Shown: one piece after another, positions 1 through 5,902 of the stretch
Layout of the letters: each line of letters begins with the position of its first letter
How positions within the stretch are numbered: the first letter of the stretch is position 1
Assembly: GCA_965372135.1 (NCBI GenBank)
Contig: CBDVBD010000163.1
Coordinates: 1-7,056 of the forward strand
Reading direction: 5' to 3'
DNA: 7,056 bases
From: CBDVBD01 sp965372135
GTDB taxonomy: Bacteria > Electryoneota > RPQS01 > CBDVBD01
Position numbers and translations under genes: made by a program
The notes under the pieces: generated by a model
Seen by the model: the letters and a program-made list of their open reading frames with translations, nothing else
Databases searched by the model: none
What the model was told of the DNA's origin: nothing

Positions 1-1458
1 CTCCAAAGCAACTGCATTTGGGGGCAAGCCAATACCAAGCAATACTATTTCCATTAATTCATCATTGTTTTCAATGCTCAGGGTTTCGGTATATTGTAAA
101 GTATCTTGCGGCGCAAACGTAACAAGAATCTCCAAGCTGTCTCCTGGTGCAATCAGACTATCTGATGGATCAAAATATGTAAAAAAACTGGAATCACTGG
201 TGGTAACATCATGGATAACCAAGTTCGCATTGCCCATATTATAAACTACCAATCCAAGGCTTGAATCCTCCAAAACCATCACTTCCTCAAAATTCAACAG
301 ACTATCTGACACCTGAATCTCAGGATGGTATATAAACGTATCCGGTCCGATTTTCACCAGCCAGCTATCGGTATAAAACTGTCCCTGTGGATATATGTGA
401 CCTGCAGCGATATACCAGCCATCTAAGGTTTGATCAAAGCTCGATAACCAACCATCAGTTTCGATTCCCCACAATATGTTACCGATACTATCGATCTTTA
501 ATACGTCTGGGTTTTGGTAACTTCTCCCAACTAAAAGATAATTTCCATCAGCAGTTTGACCAACATCCTTGACATAATCACCGTAAAACCCTCCGTATGA
601 GCGAGTCCATAGGGTATCACCTATGCTATCAGTCTTAATTACATACATATCTTCTTCATCGAAAGCAAAAGAATCATTAGTAAATCCAGCAATTATATAT
701 CCCCCCTCTGTTGTCTGTTGAATAGACCATGCCCATTCACAACTATCTCCTCCATAAGTATGAGTCCACATATAGTCACCCACACTATCGGTCTTTAAGA
801 CGTAAATATCACCATGGTCTACCCCTGCAAGAACATACCCCCCATCATTGGTTTGATCAACAGAATAGGCATAACTGTAACTAGGTCCGTAACTACGAAA
901 CCAACATTCATTACCCAGACTATCGGTTTTAACCAAACCAAATTGAGGACTGCCACCCGATGAAGAGGAATATCCTGCAAGTATGTATCCACCATCTGAA
1001 GTCTGCTGCATATCATGAGCCCATTCAAAACCTGTACCACCATAGGTACGGACCCAAATGGTATCCCCTTGACCATCAGTTTTAATTAACATCATATCAT
1101 GGAAATCGGCGCCAAAGGAACCGGTATATCCAGCAATGATATATCCTCCATCAGATGTCTGCAGGATAGAATAAGCTGCATCCTCTTCCTCCGCACTCCC
1201 ATAAGTCCTTGACCATAACATATTTCCCATATAATCAGTCTTCACCAAATAAACATCAAATAATCCTGAACCAGAAGGCTTAGTCTCCCCTGCGAGAATA
1301 TACCCCCCATCCGAGGTCTGCACTACAGAATGTGTCTGATCCCAATAAGCTCCCCCATATGTTCTTGTCCATTCTATAATAGGCGGCTGGGCGTGTAGTA
1401 CAACCACTACTGTAATGGCAAAGAGCGATGAAACGGCGAACAAATTTACTGTTTTCAT
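1..1458 (-). CDS. Secreted seven-repeat beta-propeller protein with choice-of-anchor-D/ASH-like domain (C-terminus beyond the window)
   Basis: The frame is open for 486 codons from the ATG at 1458 to the window edge, so the protein is truncated by the window. Residues 1-23 look like a signal peptide: Lys2, a hydrophobic core at about 6-21, and a likely cut after HA (23|24). Seven repeats follow, each opening with a Trp (30, 82, 135, 186, 231, 284, 330), then a DGGY-like turn (for example QTSDGGYI at 101-107; degenerate QTADGNY and QTLDGWY in repeats 6 and 7), then KTDSxG (73-78, 126-131, 177-182, 222-227, 275-280, 321-326). Seven units of 45-53 residues fit one closed seven-bladed propeller. 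Residues ~378-478 resemble an ASH/choice-of-anchor-D Ig domain, with the hallmarks PGDSLEILVTFAP and SIENND. Proteins of this build often end in a type IX-like sorting domain, but that end is not visible here. The export and fold calls are fairly firm; ligand and role are unknown. Base composition is more AT-rich than in the neighbours. Confidence 0.85.
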   Translation of the reverse strand, partial: MKTVNLFAVSSLFAITVVVVLHAQPPIIEWTRTYGGAYWDQTHSVVQTSDGGYILAGETKPSGSGLFDVYLVKTDYMGNMLWSRTYGSAEEEDAAYSILQTSDGGYIIAGYTGSFGADFHDMMLIKTDGQGDTIWVRTYGGTGFEWAHDMQQTSDGGYILAGYSSSSGGSPQFGLVKTDSLGNECWFRSYGPSYSYAYSVDQTNDGGYVLAGVDHGDIYVLKTDSVGDYMWTHTYGGDSCEWAWSIQQTTEGGYIIAGFTNDSFAFDEEDMYVIKTDSIGDTLWTRSYGGFYGDYVKDVGQTADGNYLLVGRSYQNPDVLKIDSIGNILWGIETDGWLSSFDQTLDGWYIAAGHIYPQGQFYTDSWLVKIGPDTFIYHPEIQVSDSLLNFEEVMVLEDSSLGLVVYNMGNANLVIHDVTTSDSSFFTYFDPSDSLIAPGDSLEILVTFAPQDTLQYTETLSIENNDELMEIVLLGIGLPPNAVALE

Positions 1459-1463
1459 GATCC

Positions 1464-1469
1464 ACCTCC
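1464..1469 (-). promoter_or_regulatory. Strong Shine-Dalgarno of the propeller gene
   Basis: GGAGGT on the minus strand stands 5 nt before the ATG at 1458. This fixes the start codon and gives the gene the strongest ribosome binding site in the window; pdxA, mgtE and recO show none of comparable quality. Confidence 0.8.
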
Positions 1470-1506
1470 AATTTACCCCTAGGAGGAAAATTCAGGATCA
1501 AGGGGT
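1465..1506 (-). promoter_or_regulatory. Possible SD-sequestering leader fold (pseudoknot topology) before the propeller gene
   Basis: Two complementary pairs interleave on the minus strand. ACCCCT (1506-1501) matches AGGGGT (1480-1475), and CCTCC (1486-1482) matches the Shine-Dalgarno GGAGG (1469-1465). The anti-SD lies in the loop of the first helix, and the 3' arm of the first helix lies in the loop of the second. The two helices therefore either exclude each other or form an H-type pseudoknot with connecting loops of 14, 1 and 5 nt. The pairings are seen directly; a regulatory role is inference. Both helices are short and low in complexity, so chance is a real alternative. Confidence 0.3.
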
Positions 1507-1607
1507 TTTTTTATTTGTCGGGTTTTCCGCCAGTGGACGGACTTTCAGCTTCGCGGAGCATTGGAAGCCGACTTACAGGTTCCTGGGCAAATGCCCCTGG
1601 CACGATG

Positions 1608-1649
1608 CCCCCCCTTTGATTCCCCCCCGGATACCGGGGGGGAGGTTAG
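1608..1649. repeat. C-run/G-run hairpin repeat, copy 1 (3' of recO)
   Basis: On the plus strand: seven C, TTTGATT, seven C, GGATACC, seven G, AGGTTAG. The arms 1622-1630 and 1634-1642 form a perfect 9-bp GC-only stem with an ATA loop. The same layout recurs at 2566-2606, with small differences in spacer and loop. This copy ends 4 bases before the recO stop codon. It could act as a transcription terminator or barrier for recO, but no T-run follows the stem on the minus strand, so it is not a classic intrinsic terminator. It is more likely a dispersed REP-like element. C-run/G-run repeats of this look are, from memory, common in many bacterial genomes. Confidence 0.8.
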
Positions 1650-1652
1650 GAT

Positions 1653-1675
1653 GTCAGGATCGCGGGGATCCTGAC
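1653..1675. repeat. Perfect 9-bp inverted repeat forming the recO 3' end
   Basis: GTCAGGATC at 1653-1661 and its exact complement GATCCTGAC at 1667-1675 flank a 5-nt loop, GCGGG. The palindrome covers the recO stop codon (1654-1656) and encodes the last six residues, SGSPRS. The arm GATCCTGAC occurs again at 2499-2507 near the other end of recO, and an 8-nt match, TCAGGATC, lies at 1492-1499. This looks like a dispersed palindrome that replaced or extended the native end of recO. Confidence 0.7.
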
Positions 1676-2433
1676 CTACTCCAATTTAAGGCTTCTAAAG
1701 ATCGCAGGTCTCTGCGGATGGGCAGATGAGTGCGTAAATGCCTTGATAATAAGGTTCTTATTTCCTTCTCTGCTTTTGGCGATACCTTCAGGGTTTCCAC
1801 TGATGCCACCTTAGCGCGATTCAGGAATTCCAGTACTCGATAGGCTTCCATGGAGATCATGATTCCAGACCCGGTCTTACATTCCGGGCAGCGTACCGCA
1901 CCGCGGTCGGCGTGGAATTCCATTTCTTTGGTTTGCAGGGATGATAACGGTTTTCCGCAGTTGCTGCACTGGGTTAGATCCAATCCAATTCCCAGTGGTC
2001 GGAATAGCTCTAACTCGAAACGCCAGAAATGGTTCCGGATGTTCTTTTTCCCGCTGGATATGGAATTCAGGGTTTGTAATGCGACGTCGAACAATTCGGT
2101 AGATACCTCTTCAGCAGGCGTAACCATTCTCATCAGTTCGCACACCGCCAGTCCCAACGTGGTTTTTTCCAAATCGTCCCGCATGGGCAGGAAGCTGTCG
2201 ATGACTCTGGCTTCCCGGAGCAGTTGGATTTCCCGGGTTTGGCGATGGGAGTAAATAATATCAGAGTGCGTCATCAGTTCCAAAGCTGCGCCGAACCGTG
2301 GTTTTTTGCTGCGAGCGCCTTTGGCAATAATCGATACACGACCATGTTCACGCGCCATCATATGCAGAATCAGTGACGAGTCGCCGTGTTTGATGGAATG
2401 TAGTACGATGGCTTGGTCTTGGATGATGCTCAT
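1654..2433 (-). CDS. recO: DNA repair protein RecO (recombination mediator)
   Basis: RecO helps load RecA onto single-stranded DNA coated by SSB, acting with RecR (and RecF) in gap repair. The 259-residue product is of normal to slightly long size. Residues 1-80 have the family's OB-fold start: IVLHSIKHGDSSLILHMM, then the AKGARSKKPRFGAAL stretch at 38-51. A helical part follows, with a four-cysteine zinc site at Cys156, Cys159, Cys182 and Cys185 (CSNCG and CPEC). The ATG at 2433 sits where RecO proteins normally begin. No Shine-Dalgarno precedes it; the upstream bases are an AT-rich repeat. The last residues (about 251-259, WSRSGSPRS) lie outside the recognisable family end and coincide with a palindromic repeat. 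The gene lies 169 nt after mgtE with repeats between, so co-transcription is uncertain. Identity is firm. Confidence 0.95.
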   Translation of the reverse strand: MSIIQDQAIVLHSIKHGDSSLILHMMAREHGRVSIIAKGARSKKPRFGAALELMTHSDIIYSHRQTREIQLLREARVIDSFLPMRDDLEKTTLGLAVCELMRMVTPAEEVSTELFDVALQTLNSISSGKKNIRNHFWRFELELFRPLGIGLDLTQCSNCGKPLSSLQTKEMEFHADRGAVRCPECKTGSGIMISMEAYRVLEFLNRAKVASVETLKVSPKAEKEIRTLLSRHLRTHLPIRRDLRSLEALNWSRSGSPRS

Positions 2434-2449
2434 GTTATTAAAATCGAAA

Positions 2450-2497
2450 TTCGAAGCACGAAATCCGAAACAAATACGAAATCCTAAATTCGAAACT
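2450..2497 (+). repeat. AT-rich dispersed repeat of the 'RNPKQIRNPKFE' type
   Basis: The segment consists of degenerate repetitions of a short unit around CGAAATCCGAAAC, for example at 2459-2471 and 2479-2496. Read on the plus strand it translates as FEARNPKQIRNPKFET. I recall nearly identical phrases appearing as spurious peptides in many bacterial genomes where such repeats lie between genes; that is memory, not a search. It ends 16 bp upstream of the recO start and so forms its 5' untranslated or promoter region. Confidence 0.65.
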
Positions 2498-2531
2498 TGA
2501 TCCTGACCACAGAATTACAGTTGGTTCGGAA

Positions 2532-2555
2532 CTGCAGAGTGCGGACACCCTGCAG
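2532..2555. repeat. CTGCAG-armed hairpin
   Basis: CTGCAG at 2532-2537 and again at 2550-2555 pair as outer arms of 6 bp. After one A/C mismatch, GTG (2539-2541) pairs with CAC (2546-2548) around a CGGA tetraloop. This is a compact imperfect palindrome in non-coding DNA, lying between the other two repeats of the mgtE-recO gap. A terminator role is possible but no T-run follows. Confidence 0.5.
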
Positions 2556-2565
2556 CACAAGAGTA

Positions 2566-2606
2566 CCCCCCCTTTTATCCCCCCCGGAAACCAGGGGGGA
2601 GATTAG
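2566..2606. repeat. C-run/G-run hairpin repeat, copy 2 (at the mgtE stop)
   Basis: On the plus strand: seven C, TTTTAT, seven C, GGAAACCA, six G, AGATTAG. The arms 2579-2587 and 2591-2599 form an 8-of-9 bp stem with an AAA loop. The layout matches copy 1 at 1608-1649. The terminal TTA (2603-2605) is the mgtE stop codon read on the other strand, so the element directly abuts and overlaps the gene end. Both copies have the same orientation and both stand at a 3' gene end. Confidence 0.8.
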
Positions 2607-3973
2607 TGGAAGTGGTAATATAGGGTTGCGAAGCCAAGATATATGCCGATGCCGATGATGTCGTTTAAGGATGTGATAAAGGGTCCCATAGCGACGGCAG
2701 GGTCTATCCCCAACCGCCGCAATGCCAGCGGGATCAGGGTTCCGGTGGCAGAGGCTACCAGGATTACCGACCACATGGTTGCGCCGATAACCAAACCCAA
2801 TTCCCAGTCGCTGTGCCAAACGGTGATGACCAGGAACAACACCAATCCGATCACTAAACCATTGGTAATGGCTACGCGTAATTCCTTCCAAAGTTGGACG
2901 ATGATGTTGTACATGCTGAGGTCGCCGGTGGCTAACCCTCGGACGATGATGGAGGAACATTGGATGGCGATATTACCCGCCATGCCCATGATGACCGGTA
3001 CGAAGAAAGTCAATTGGATCACCCGGGTCAATGATGTTTCGAAGTTGCTCATCACCAAGGCTGCCACTAATCCACCGAACAACCCCACCAGCAACCAGGG
3101 GATGCGTTCCCGGGTTACTTTTAATGCGGAACGTTCCATGACCTCTTCGTCGCCGGTACCCGCCATAAATGAGATGTCCTCATGAGCTTCATCCTCGACC
3201 ACGTCGATCAAGTCATCGATGGTAATCCTGCCCAGCAATATGCCATTCTGATCCACTACCGCCAGGGTGACCAGGTCGTATTTCATGGCAATAGCAGCGG
3301 TTTCCTGCTGATCCATTTCCGGGGGTACGGTGATTAGATCCGTGTTCATAATCTGGCTAATCGGAGTGTCCGGCGATGCCCAGATAAGCTCGATTGGTTT
3401 TACGATTCCCTGCAATTTGCCGGATTCGTCCACCACGAACAGGGTGTGAATATCCTCCATCTCCTGGTGGATTTCCCGCAAGTACGTCTGGGCTTGGGAT
3501 ACAGTCTGATGCTGGTTTACTTGAGCCACCTCCAGCGCCATAATCCCACCAGCGGTCTCCTCGTCGTACTGCAGCAAATCCTGCACTTCACGGCGGGAAT
3601 GCTCGGTGGTGATTTTCAGGACTTCTTCGGCGATTTCATCGTCTAATTCGCCAATCAGGTCGGCGGCTTCGTCGGACGGGAGCTGGTCGATGATTTTCGA
3701 TAACGTCACGGTATCCAGGGATTCCACCACATCTTCGCGGTGAGGCTCCCGGAGCTCCATCAGTACATCACCGGATATTTCGTCTTCAAGCAAGTCGAAG
3801 ATGACGTTTTGTGTCAATCGTCCGGATCGGTGCATCAGGGCTGCGATATCCGCCGGGTACAGTTGGTCCAGGATATCTTTGAGCTGGTCGACATTGGCAT
3901 CGCGGATGCAGTGTTTGACCTGTTCGACGATTTCGTCGGTGACGGCAGTAGTATGGCGGGTTGAGTTGTCCAT
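2603..3973 (-). CDS. mgtE: Magnesium transporter MgtE
   Basis: MgtE is a Mg2+-selective channel of the inner membrane, gated by Mg2+ bound to its cytosolic part. Starting at the ATG at 3973 the product has 456 residues, the usual size. Order of domains: helical MgtE_N (about 14-138), two CBS domains (about 142-205 and 206-268), a connecting plug helix (about 265-290), then five membrane segments (near 293-311, 322-345, 366-385, 391-418, 427-451). The pore signatures are present: PVIMGMAGNIAIQ (326-338), and GIDPAVAMGPF followed by TSLND, where Asp438 matches the family's conserved selectivity Asp. A TTG two codons upstream (3979) is a possible alternative start; neither has a clear Shine-Dalgarno. 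The gene begins 14 nt after rsmA, suggesting a shared transcript, and its stop codon is part of a palindromic repeat. Identity is firm. Confidence 0.95.
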   Translation of the reverse strand: MDNSTRHTTAVTDEIVEQVKHCIRDANVDQLKDILDQLYPADIAALMHRSGRLTQNVIFDLLEDEISGDVLMELREPHREDVVESLDTVTLSKIIDQLPSDEAADLIGELDDEIAEEVLKITTEHSRREVQDLLQYDEETAGGIMALEVAQVNQHQTVSQAQTYLREIHQEMEDIHTLFVVDESGKLQGIVKPIELIWASPDTPISQIMNTDLITVPPEMDQQETAAIAMKYDLVTLAVVDQNGILLGRITIDDLIDVVEDEAHEDISFMAGTGDEEVMERSALKVTRERIPWLLVGLFGGLVAALVMSNFETSLTRVIQLTFFVPVIMGMAGNIAIQCSSIIVRGLATGDLSMYNIIVQLWKELRVAITNGLVIGLVLFLVITVWHSDWELGLVIGATMWSVILVASATGTLIPLALRRLGIDPAVAMGPFITSLNDIIGIGIYLGFATLYYHFH

Positions 3974-3987
3974 AGGCAATAGGGTTT

Positions 3988-4806
3988 TTAATTACGCATT
4001 TCCGTTATAGTGTTCGCCAGGCTGATCCATTCCTGCAGGGTGACGGTTTCCGGTCGTCGGGTGAAATCGAAATCCAGCTCCTGCCAGAAGGGATGAATCC
4101 CAGCAATGGTCTTCAGGGAATTCCTGAGCATTTTTCGGCGCACGGAAAAAGCGCCGCGAATTAGTGTGTTTAATATTTCATAATCAGAAATTTGATAGTG
4201 GCGATTGTGTGGTGTGAAGCGAACTACGGCGCCATCCACTTTCGGGGGTGGGTAGAAGGCTTTCGCCGGTACCACAGTCACGATTTCGGCATGGCATTCC
4301 AAGGCGCAGAATATCGACAAGATGCCGTAATCGGATGATCCAGGTTGGGAAACGATTCGGTAGCCGACTTCCTTTTGTACCATCAGCGTTAAGCGTTGTA
4401 AGCGGCGACCGTCCTTGCCGTTGTTTCGTTGGTTGCGCAACGTGTCTAAGCAGCGAAACAGTACGCTGGATGTGATGTGATAGGGCAGATTCCCTACCAG
4501 TTGGAATGGGGCATCCGGCACCATGTCGTCCCAGGATAGGCGTAGGAAATCGCCGTGTATCAGGTGGAAAGTGGGTCTGTCGTTGAATTTGACCCGCAGA
4601 GGTTCAAGCAGTCGTTCGTCAATTTCTACTGCGTACACTACGGCGTCTTTATCCAACAGCCTGATAGTCAGAGTTCCCCTTCCGGGACCGATTTCCAATA
4701 TTATGTCGCCGGGTTTCGGATCGATGGCGTCGATAATCTCACTGGCGATGCGCTTATCCGCTAAGAAGTTTTGTCCTAATCCCTTCTTTGGTTTAGGACC
4801 ACTCAT
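3988..4806 (-). CDS. rsmA: 16S rRNA (adenine(1518)-N6/adenine(1519)-N6)-dimethyltransferase RsmA (KsgA)
   Basis: RsmA uses S-adenosylmethionine to dimethylate two adjacent adenosines in the terminal loop of 16S rRNA, a late step and checkpoint of small-subunit maturation. The 272-residue product has normal length. Visible family motifs are the N-terminal KKGLGQNFL (7-15), the SAM-binding loop EIGPGRGTLT (38-47), the acidic residue of the next strand in AVEID (59-63), HGDFL (84-88), the catalytic NLPYHIT (106-112), and the AFYPPPKVDGAVVRF segment (183-197) linking to the C-terminal helical domain, which holds RGAFSVRRKMLRNSL (217-231). The start ATG overlaps the pdxA stop in an ATGA, and AAGGA six nt upstream is a fair ribosome binding site. 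The pdxA-rsmA pairing is the same as in E. coli and supports translational coupling. Confidence 0.96.
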   Translation of the reverse strand: MSGPKPKKGLGQNFLADKRIASEIIDAIDPKPGDIILEIGPGRGTLTIRLLDKDAVVYAVEIDERLLEPLRVKFNDRPTFHLIHGDFLRLSWDDMVPDAPFQLVGNLPYHITSSVLFRCLDTLRNQRNNGKDGRRLQRLTLMVQKEVGYRIVSQPGSSDYGILSIFCALECHAEIVTVVPAKAFYPPPKVDGAVVRFTPHNRHYQISDYEILNTLIRGAFSVRRKMLRNSLKTIAGIHPFWQELDFDFTRRPETVTLQEWISLANTITEMRN

Positions 4807-5819
4807 TTTTGGTCCTTACGGTTTTGCGATATTGAGACCAATTCGGCTGCTAATTTGACGGCTTCCATCATGGATGTGGGATCCGCTTTGCCTGACCAAG
4901 CTATGTCTAAGGCGGTGCCGTGGTAGGGGGAAGTGCGCACAAACGGCAGTCCCAGGGTTACATTTACCGCTCGCATTCCGGCGATGCATTTCATAGGGAT
5001 GATTCCCTGGTCGTGGTACATCGCCAGGATGGCATCATAAGATTTAGTATTTTGGAAGATGACATCCGCGGGGATAGGTCCCGCAATGCGGATTCCACGC
5101 GATTGTGCTTGTTGGACTGCCGGCTGAATTATTTCATTTTCCTCGGTGCCCAGTATGCCGCCTTCGCCGCCGTGGGGATTTAAAGCGCATACCCCGATTA
5201 AGGGATCGGGTAATTTCAATACGCCTTTCAGGAAGTCTTGGATGATGTTCAGGGTGCCGCTGATGCCATCGATGGTCAGGGTTTTTGGGACATCCTTTAT
5301 GGGTAGATGAGTGGTTGCCAAAGCTATTCGTAGAGATCCGGCGATAAAGGACATCACGGTTTTATCGACGTTGGCGCCGTTGGCTAATAATTCGGTTTGT
5401 CCGGGGAATTCGATGCCGATGTTATGGAAGGCTTCCTTTGATATTGGTGCGGTGACTATTCCTTCCGTAATGCCATCGTTACATAGTGAGATCGCAATTT
5501 CAAGTGCGGCATGGGCGGCTTCCGCTGATTCTTTTTCCATCTTGCCCGGGTGGGGTTCGATGTCTTTTCCGGTGGAGATCACAGGAAACGTGCTTAGGGG
5601 AATATTGTCCAAGTTTTCGATAGTGGTGGTTTGGAATGTTAGGGGAATGTCCCACAGTTTTGCCGCTTCCCGGAAGATTTTTTCCTCTCCGATTAATATC
5701 CAATGGGCGGTTTCGATATCCTGTAAGTTGTTCAGGGTACTCACGATGACTTCAGGACCAACACCGTTGGGATCACCCATGGTGACTGCGATATGTGGTT
5801 TTTTCGATATGGTGTTCAT
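4803..5819 (-). CDS. pdxA: 4-hydroxythreonine-4-phosphate dehydrogenase PdxA
   Basis: PdxA oxidises 4-phosphohydroxy-L-threonine to the amino-ketone that PdxJ condenses into pyridoxine 5'-phosphate; it is cytosolic and uses NAD and a divalent metal. The product has 338 residues from the ATG at 5819. Motifs: MGDPNGVGPE (14-23), TAPISKEA (123-130), FPGQTELLA (138-146), ATTHLPI with metal ligand His171, NPHGGEGG with His216, PADVIF (250-255), MYHDQG with His269, and NVTLGLPFVRTSPYHGTA (286-303). Tyr299 stands where Asp is usual in the last motif. A TTG at 5876 would add 19 residues with no family match and lies inside the upstream terminator hairpin, so the ATG is preferred; it lacks a clear Shine-Dalgarno. 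The gene overlaps rsmA by 4 nt. Identity is firm. Confidence 0.95.
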   Translation of the reverse strand: MNTISKKPHIAVTMGDPNGVGPEVIVSTLNNLQDIETAHWILIGEEKIFREAAKLWDIPLTFQTTTIENLDNIPLSTFPVISTGKDIEPHPGKMEKESAEAAHAALEIAISLCNDGITEGIVTAPISKEAFHNIGIEFPGQTELLANGANVDKTVMSFIAGSLRIALATTHLPIKDVPKTLTIDGISGTLNIIQDFLKGVLKLPDPLIGVCALNPHGGEGGILGTEENEIIQPAVQQAQSRGIRIAGPIPADVIFQNTKSYDAILAMYHDQGIIPMKCIAGMRAVNVTLGLPFVRTSPYHGTALDIAWSGKADPTSMMEAVKLAAELVSISQNRKDQK

Positions 5820-5843
5820 TTGTATTGCTTCAATGATGGCAGT

Positions 5844-5885
5844 CAATAATAAAACCGGTCTGCCAGCGTTAGCCAATAGACCGGT
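5844..5885 (-). terminator. Putative Rho-independent terminator of the barrel-protein gene
   Basis: On the minus strand ACCGGTCT (5885-5878) and AGACCGGT (5861-5854) form a perfect 8-bp stem with a 16-nt loop, followed directly by the T-rich tract TTTTATTATT. It begins 17 nt after the stop of the barrel gene and ends about 25 nt before the pdxA ATG. The long loop makes it weaker than a textbook terminator, so partial read-through into pdxA is possible. Confidence 0.65.
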
Positions 5886-5902
5886 AACACAGGGGATGGC
5901 TA

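Larger units (their letters stand above)
1459..1653. other. Intergenic region between recO and the propeller gene
   Basis: This non-coding stretch holds, from right to left, the C-run/G-run repeat (1608-1649), an imperfect hairpin at 1582-1600 (GGGCA/TGCCC core flanked by CC/GG), a small inverted repeat at 1549-1560 (GCT/AGC outer arms), and the A/T tract and leader of the propeller gene. No conserved protein is recognisable in any frame, and I could not identify a convincing -35/-10 promoter. The density of short palindromes suggests accumulated repeat elements. Confidence 0.5.
2434..2602. other. Repeat-filled intergenic region between mgtE and recO
   Basis: Almost the whole gap is made of repeat-like material: the C-run/G-run element touching the mgtE stop, a CTGCAG-armed hairpin (2532-2555), a lone GATCCTGAC arm (2499-2507), and the AT-rich 'RNPKQ' repeat (2450-2497). 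No small gene is supported. The sequence TTTAAT at 2442-2437 on the minus strand resembles a -10 box for recO, but it is only 3 nt from the ATG and has no good -35, so I do not call a promoter. Confidence 0.6.

Noticed and set aside
1..1371. The regular repeats as a CRISPR-like or DNA-level tandem array
   Set aside because: The periodicity of about 135-160 bp is at the protein level, with strongly diverged codons; it reflects propeller blades.
1475..1512. Plus-strand terminator-like signal: ACCCCT, 20-nt loop, AGGGGT, then seven T
   Set aside because: The stem is only 6 bp with a long loop, and no plus-strand gene leads into it. It is better read as part of the minus-strand leader.
1582..1600. 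Imperfect hairpin CCTGGGCAAATGCCCCTGG as an operator
   Set aside because: The core is only 5 bp with a 2-nt loop and an asymmetric bulge. There is no sign of a regulator nearby, so it is noted only as a minor inverted repeat.
1415..1729. Plus-strand open frame of 104 codons
   Set aside because: It crosses the start of the propeller gene, the repeats and the end of recO antisense. Its peptide is derived from the palindromes and has no family resemblance or ribosome binding site.
2484..2960. Minus-strand open frame of 158 codons in another frame of mgtE
   Set aside because: It lies mostly inside mgtE, and its His/Arg-rich translation is the shifted reading of the membrane-segment codons. Its tail reads through repeats.
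2643..3185. Plus-strand open frame of 180 codons opposite mgtE
   Set aside because: It is fully antisense to the conserved MgtE membrane domain, with low-complexity Met/Thr/Asn-rich translation and no recognisable domain.
5814..5846. TTGACT at 5846-5841 as a -35 box for pdxA
   Set aside because: The matching -10 candidates (TACAAA or ACAAAT) overlap the pdxA start codon, which would place transcription start inside the gene.
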